This document shows, piece by piece, positions 61,845 to 64,000 of a stretch of 64,000 bases of DNA. Every line of letters starts with the position of its first letter. Position 1 is the first letter of the stretch. Origin of the DNA: Blasia pusilla (Eukaryota > Marchantiophyta > Marchantiopsida > Blasiales). The notes under the pieces are model-generated. The model saw nothing but the letters and a program-made list of their open reading frames with translations. It was not told where the DNA came from and searched no databases. The position numbers were made by a program, and so were the translations under genes. The stretch spans positions 2,232,001 to 2,296,000 of the forward strand of contig CM114272.1 in assembly GCA_050084515.1 (NCBI GenBank), written 5' to 3'.

Positions 61845-64000
61845 CTTACTTAAGTTATCTCTTCACCAAATTGAACAGGTCATCCTTTACCTACATAGAA
61901 GTATCAAAGTCCAACTTCTTTGGGTATAACGTACGGATACACTCAACTCTACCCAAACTTAAAGTAAGCCTTATTTTTTGGTTTCTTTTCTTTGTTGTCC
62001 ATGGTAGAAAATACTCCTCACTTAAAAAAGAAATTTAAAATTTTTTATTAAAAAATGGGATAAAATGATTTGGACTTAATAGGATATGCTATGCAATATA
62101 CAACATGCAACATAGACATAATAAGTGACCGTCTAAAAGGGTTCTTGTAAATTTACTATGGTTATATTTTAATCTACAAATCCTATAATATCAAAAAATT
62201 CAAAACATAGGTTCATCAAAATTAAAAAGATAGTTAGTGTAAATATCAATGTGAGAGACTATGAGATAGATGATCTTTGCCTATTATTGCCTACATAATT
62301 GATTTGATGGTTGTTTGTGGGCTGGATGGATGGGTATGATAAATCATATGAAAGAAAAACCTTTCAAGAATGATATATATATATATATATATATGGTAAT
62401 TTTGCTTGGATTTAGGCCTATTGCACCTCATAGAATCTGCATTTTGAGCCGAATGCAAATTGTTTGAGTGAAAATAGATTAAGGTTCCATTTTAGTGACC
62501 ATGAGAATTATTTCGAAGAGCATGGACTAATAACAAATCTCGATCCTTGTGAAAATAATATAATGAAATGATATCATTTAAAAAAACAACAAAGAAAAAT
62601 ATATGTTGAAAAAATCAGCTAAAAAATGTTTACCAACGGACATATTAAGGGATGCCAAAGTTGGGCAAAGCAAAAGGAAAGGGTAAGCAAGGACGGCACT
62701 CTCATGTGTCCTTTGACTAGTCAAAGCCCCTTTAAAATCCACCTATTTCTTTTTGGGATAGAAACCAAAATTTGATACTCATAATCTCTCCAAGTGAACA
62801 AATTATCTTGGTCAATGAGGAGCCAGAATTCCTAGAGCCACCTCTCCAACTATCAACAATTTCCCAAAAAAAAAATCCATCCAAATGCCAAAAAATTAAT
62901 GCTGTTCTCCCCCCTATTGAACCACATAAGGGTGCCGTCCTTGTTTTAGAGCACGGATGTTTCACAGCCCAAAAGAGGACGCTCCTCGTTGTCACATTTG
63001 CAAAACACTAAAAAATAAAAGAGGAATCCCAAGCAAGAGATTTAATAATCAAAATTGAAAAAAAAAAAAAAAAAAACTCTGAAAATGAGATCCCCTCCTA
63101 GAGTCAAAAAGAAAAAGAAAAAACAATAACTTAAACATGAAAGAGGACAAAAAGAGCCATTTTGCATGCCCTCACTTCGTAGGCCGCATTTAGTACGTGC
63201 CCTCCTTCTTGACGGGGAGAGGATGTGTGTGCCACCTAAGTCCATACTTGGGACAAGTCAAATTAATCAACCACAGCAAATCTACCACCTTTTGAATCCC
63301 TATAGCACTTTTGGCTCGTTTTCTTGCCACACCTCATGATCGCTCTTAGTGCCCCCCCAACCCCAAGAGAGAGAGACGATGCAAAAGTGGCTAATTTAGA
63401 AATGAATCTAGTATCTATCCGGCGACCAAATACACGACAATGTTGAATCTCCCAAAGCAAATGGGGGTGATACAAGTGTAGCCTAAATCGATATAAATAA
63501 GTAAAGTGGCAAAGGGATAAGAAGAGGGGGGGAGGAAGCATGTTGCTTCATCATGGGCTCCCATGGATGCGTGCCCAACTTTTGTTTTAAGTTGGGTGTT
63601 TTGGGATTGGGAAGAAGAAGGACTAAGTCCAACGCATGTGCCTACTCCACTCCATTCCATGTGAGTCGAAGGGGGCAAGAATTAAGCAAATGGATGCGTT
63701 AATTTTCGTGAGGGAGAAAAATATGAGCAAGAGGATGAATCTCCAAGGAATCTCCCTCCACATTCATTAATGGGGTGTCTTAGATTTAAATGAATTGGCC
63801 AAAGGAAGGTGGTGTTGATCATGGGTGTGGATTAAAAGGGGGGGGGGGGGATATGGGGGAAGTAGGGATAGAATGGGGACTTTGGAGAGTGCACATGCCG
63901 ATTTTGGATTCTTGGAAGAAAAATGAGTGAGGATTAGAGGAGGTGCACTCCAAAGTTAGTGGAGAAGGATCATTGGATGTTGGATCTCCAAGGGAAGGAG
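61845..64000. other. AT-rich spacer, no gene seen
   Basis: It contains (TA)n at about 62370-62392, an A run at about 63058-63077 and a G run at 63838-63850. The short open frames on both strands have no recognisable domains. Confidence 0.5.

Overview
This window looks like nuclear DNA from a land plant: one multi-exon gene with consensus GT-AG introns lies in a sea of decayed transposable elements (Ty3/gypsy LTR, Helitron, CACTA, Mutator-like MITE and non-LTR), with AT-rich spacers and long microsatellites. A bryophyte, most likely a liverwort, is my best guess. It rests on remnants of an alpha/beta-hydrolase and an NB-ARC domain in order on one strand, because hydrolase-NBS resistance genes are known from Marchantia. 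That inference is moderate, not proven.

Layout. 1-2600: 3' part of a very decayed Ty3/gypsy element (integrase, PHD finger, LTR), with a MITE inserted in the PHD finger. 2700-3150: Helitron helicase remnant. 3160-7930: AT-rich, with one MITE fragment. 7931-9495: non-autonomous CACTA transposon. 11340-12940: second Helitron helicase remnant. 14561-14618: perfect hairpin. 15200-20940: the only intact gene, an LMBR1/LIMR-family membrane protein, 14 coding exons and 516 residues. 23170-33560: decayed minus-strand pieces in the order alpha/beta-hydrolase, NB-ARC, ARM repeats, disrupted by plus-strand non-LTR retrotransposon pieces. 34433-35001: tandem duplication. 35855-46147: a near full-length Ty3/gypsy element. 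48391-48609: (CA)n array. 50129-51453: second CACTA copy. 52596-52925 and 61265-61844: further MITE copies. 55656-55740: paired perfect hairpins. The remainder has no gene that I can support.

The most striking object is the Ty3/gypsy element at 35.9-46.1 kb. Its pol frame carries, in order, aspartic protease, a C5 cytosine DNA methyltransferase (motifs I, IV, VI, VIII and a motif IX/X-like end), reverse transcriptase, RNase H, integrase and a C-terminal C4HC3 PHD finger. It would thus encode both a chromatin writer and a chromatin reader. The copy is dead: it has about fourteen premature stops, all TAG or TGA and none TAA, plus frameshifts. The second, older copy at 1-2600 shows that the PHD finger belongs to the family and is not a one-off fusion. 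Retrotransposon-borne methyltransferases have been reported from charophytes and dinoflagellates, so the class has precedent; the combination with a PHD finger is the part most worth following up.
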